DNA from: Persicirhabdus sediminis
GTDB taxonomy: Bacteria; Verrucomicrobiota; Verrucomicrobiia; Verrucomicrobiales; Akkermansiaceae
DNA length: 64,000 bases
NCBI RefSeq assembly: GCF_016595495.1
Contig: NZ_JAENIM010000039.1
Coordinates: 416,659 to 480,658, forward strand
Direction of reading: 5' to 3'
Of the stretch, positions 63,090 to 64,000 are shown piece by piece; positions within the stretch are counted from its first letter, which is position 1, and every line of letters begins with the position of its first letter. Made by a program: the position numbers and the translations under genes. The notes below the pieces were generated by a model. It had not been told where the DNA came from. It worked only from the letters and a program-made list of their open reading frames with translations, and did not search any database.

Positions 63090-64000
63090 TTACTTCAGCG
63101 ACTTGAGGATGTCGTGAACGAGTGGTGGGCCGTGGTAGATGAAGCCAGTGTAAAGCTGCACAAGCTTGGCGCCCGCCGCAAATTTATCTTTAGCATCGTC
63201 GGCTGACATGATGCCGCCCACGCCGATGATTGGGATCTGCTCGCCAAGGTGGGAGTGGAATGCCTTGATCACTTCGGTGGATTTCTGAGTGACTGGTGCG
63301 CCAGAGAGGCCGCCAGCTTCATTCGCATGTGGTTTGCCTTTGACGGCTTCGCGGCTGATGGTCGTATTGGTGGCGATGAGGCCGTCGAGCCCTTCATCGA
63401 GGAATACTTTGGCGAGATCTTCGATGTGTTGTGGCTCGAGATCCGGAGCGACTTTGAGTGCGATTGGGCAATATTTACCAGTCTCTTTGGCCAGCTTGGC
63501 TTGCTCTTTTTTCAGCGTCGCAATGAGCTTGGCTGTGGAATCGGCGGCTTGCAGGTCGCGCAGGCCAGGGGTATTTGGAGAGGAAAGGTTGACGGCAATG
63601 TAGTCAGCTACTTGCCACGCTTCGCGCAGGCAGATGAGGTAGTCGTCGATGGCATTGTCATTAGGGGTGTCCTTATTTTTGCCAATGTTGAAGCCCTTGA
63701 TTCCAGTGAATGATTTTGACTGCTCGACGTTGTGTACGCCTTGCTGAATGCCCACATTGTTGAAGCCCATGCGGTTGATGATGGCTTCATTTTCGATGAT
63801 GCGAAATAGTCTTGGCAGTGGGTTTCCTGGCTGCGGGCGTGGCGTGATGGTGCCCATTTCTACAAAACCAAAGCCGAGGCGACCGAGGGCATCAATAGTG
63901 GTGCCTTCTTTGTCCAGTCCAGCTGCTAGGCCCACTGGGTTAGGGAATGTTAATCCCATGCATTCTACAGGCTCAGCCTTAGGAGCTTTTCCAGCTACCG
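63090..64000 (-). CDS. pyrD: Dihydroorotate dehydrogenase (quinone), 5' end beyond the window
   Basis: The frame stays open to the window edge. VECMGLTFPNPVGLAAGLDK aligns with the interior of class 2 PyrD, so some 45 N-terminal residues lie outside. FVEMGTITPRPQPGNPLPRL, INRMGFNNVG, VNLSSPNTPGLRDLQ and ATNTTISREAVKG are FMN/substrate motifs of the membrane-bound enzyme. The catalytic base is the serine in NLSSPNTPG. It passes electrons from dihydroorotate to quinone in pyrimidine synthesis. Confidence 0.95.
   Translation of the reverse strand, partial: VAGKAPKAEPVECMGLTFPNPVGLAAGLDKEGTTIDALGRLGFGFVEMGTITPRPQPGNPLPRLFRIIENEAIINRMGFNNVGIQQGVHNVEQSKSFTGIKGFNIGKNKDTPNDNAIDDYLICLREAWQVADYIAVNLSSPNTPGLRDLQAADSTAKLIATLKKEQAKLAKETGKYCPIALKVAPDLEPQHIEDLAKVFLDEGLDGLIATNTTISREAVKGKPHANEAGGLSGAPVTQKSTEVIKAFHSHLGEQIPIIGVGGIMSADDAKDKFAAGAKLVQLYTGFIYHGPPLVHDILKSLK

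Overview
The window looks like a chromosomal segment of a Gram-negative, probably Verrucomicrobiota-type heterotroph. This placement is an inference. It rests on the housekeeping proteins, on lipoproteins and TonB/RND outer-membrane systems, on secreted multidomain proteins ending in a 'SWP...Y.IY.S.DL.NW' module, on lysine/alanine-rich H1-like tails, and on many GGGGC-type intergenic palindromes. No rRNA gene is present to settle it.

Layout. 1-7.2 kb: the 3' end of a Y-family polymerase gene, a Ppx/GppA phosphatase, an SPFH protein, pgi and aqpZ. 7.4-15.2 kb: three tandem paralogues of a secreted beta-propeller/PKD protein with progressively longer C-terminal module sets. 15.3-20.2 kb: an RND efflux operon divergent from a TetR regulator, with a palindromic operator candidate between them. 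20.3-27.8 kb: glnB, dprA, a SanA/YdcF-like gene, rpmE, a 3D-domain lipoprotein, nth, and a tyrA-cmk-plsC cluster. 27.8-28.7 kb: gene-free, repeat-rich DNA ending in a selenocysteine-tRNA-like gene. 28.9-40.7 kb: a defence island, all on the minus strand. It reads hsdM-hsdS-[Cap15-like effector, CD-NTase, E2-like/SEC-C]-rhuM-four-helix bundle-hsdR, then an AbiEi/AbiEii pair. 41-42.7 kb: several families of tandem and palindromic repeats around a HAD phosphatase gene. 42.7-52 kb: two unknown proteins, a LolA-like protein, a cobalamin riboswitch with a TonB receptor and a BtuF-like protein, an outer-membrane protein, hipBA and an exonuclease. 52.5-64 kb: two unknown proteins, der, pgsA, bcp, a short peptide gene and a candidate structured RNA, an H1-like/DUF2934 protein, purA, carA, rpoZ, smpB, a CAP lipoprotein, rnhB and pyrD.

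The main result is the defence island. A complete CBASS module (2TM beta-barrel effector, cyclase, E2-like protein with a zinc SEC-C tail) lies inside a type I restriction-modification operon. It is joined to hsdS by an ATGA stop/start overlap. Its DNA looks more AT-rich than the flanking hsdM/hsdS/rhuM DNA. Two 20-codon fragments resembling the start of hsdR (MK(L/F)TEAQL...) remain at the upstream edges of rhuM and of the four-helix gene. Degenerate 7-bp repeats sit at nearly every junction and also inside hsdM. This suggests stepwise insertion of accessory genes in front of hsdR.

Across the rest of the window the palindrome CCAGCTGG and its half AGCTGG are greatly over-represented, roughly tenfold by eye in the first 9.4 kb. 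They are much rarer inside the island. The motif therefore acts as a compositional marker of resident DNA, and it also forms several terminator stems.
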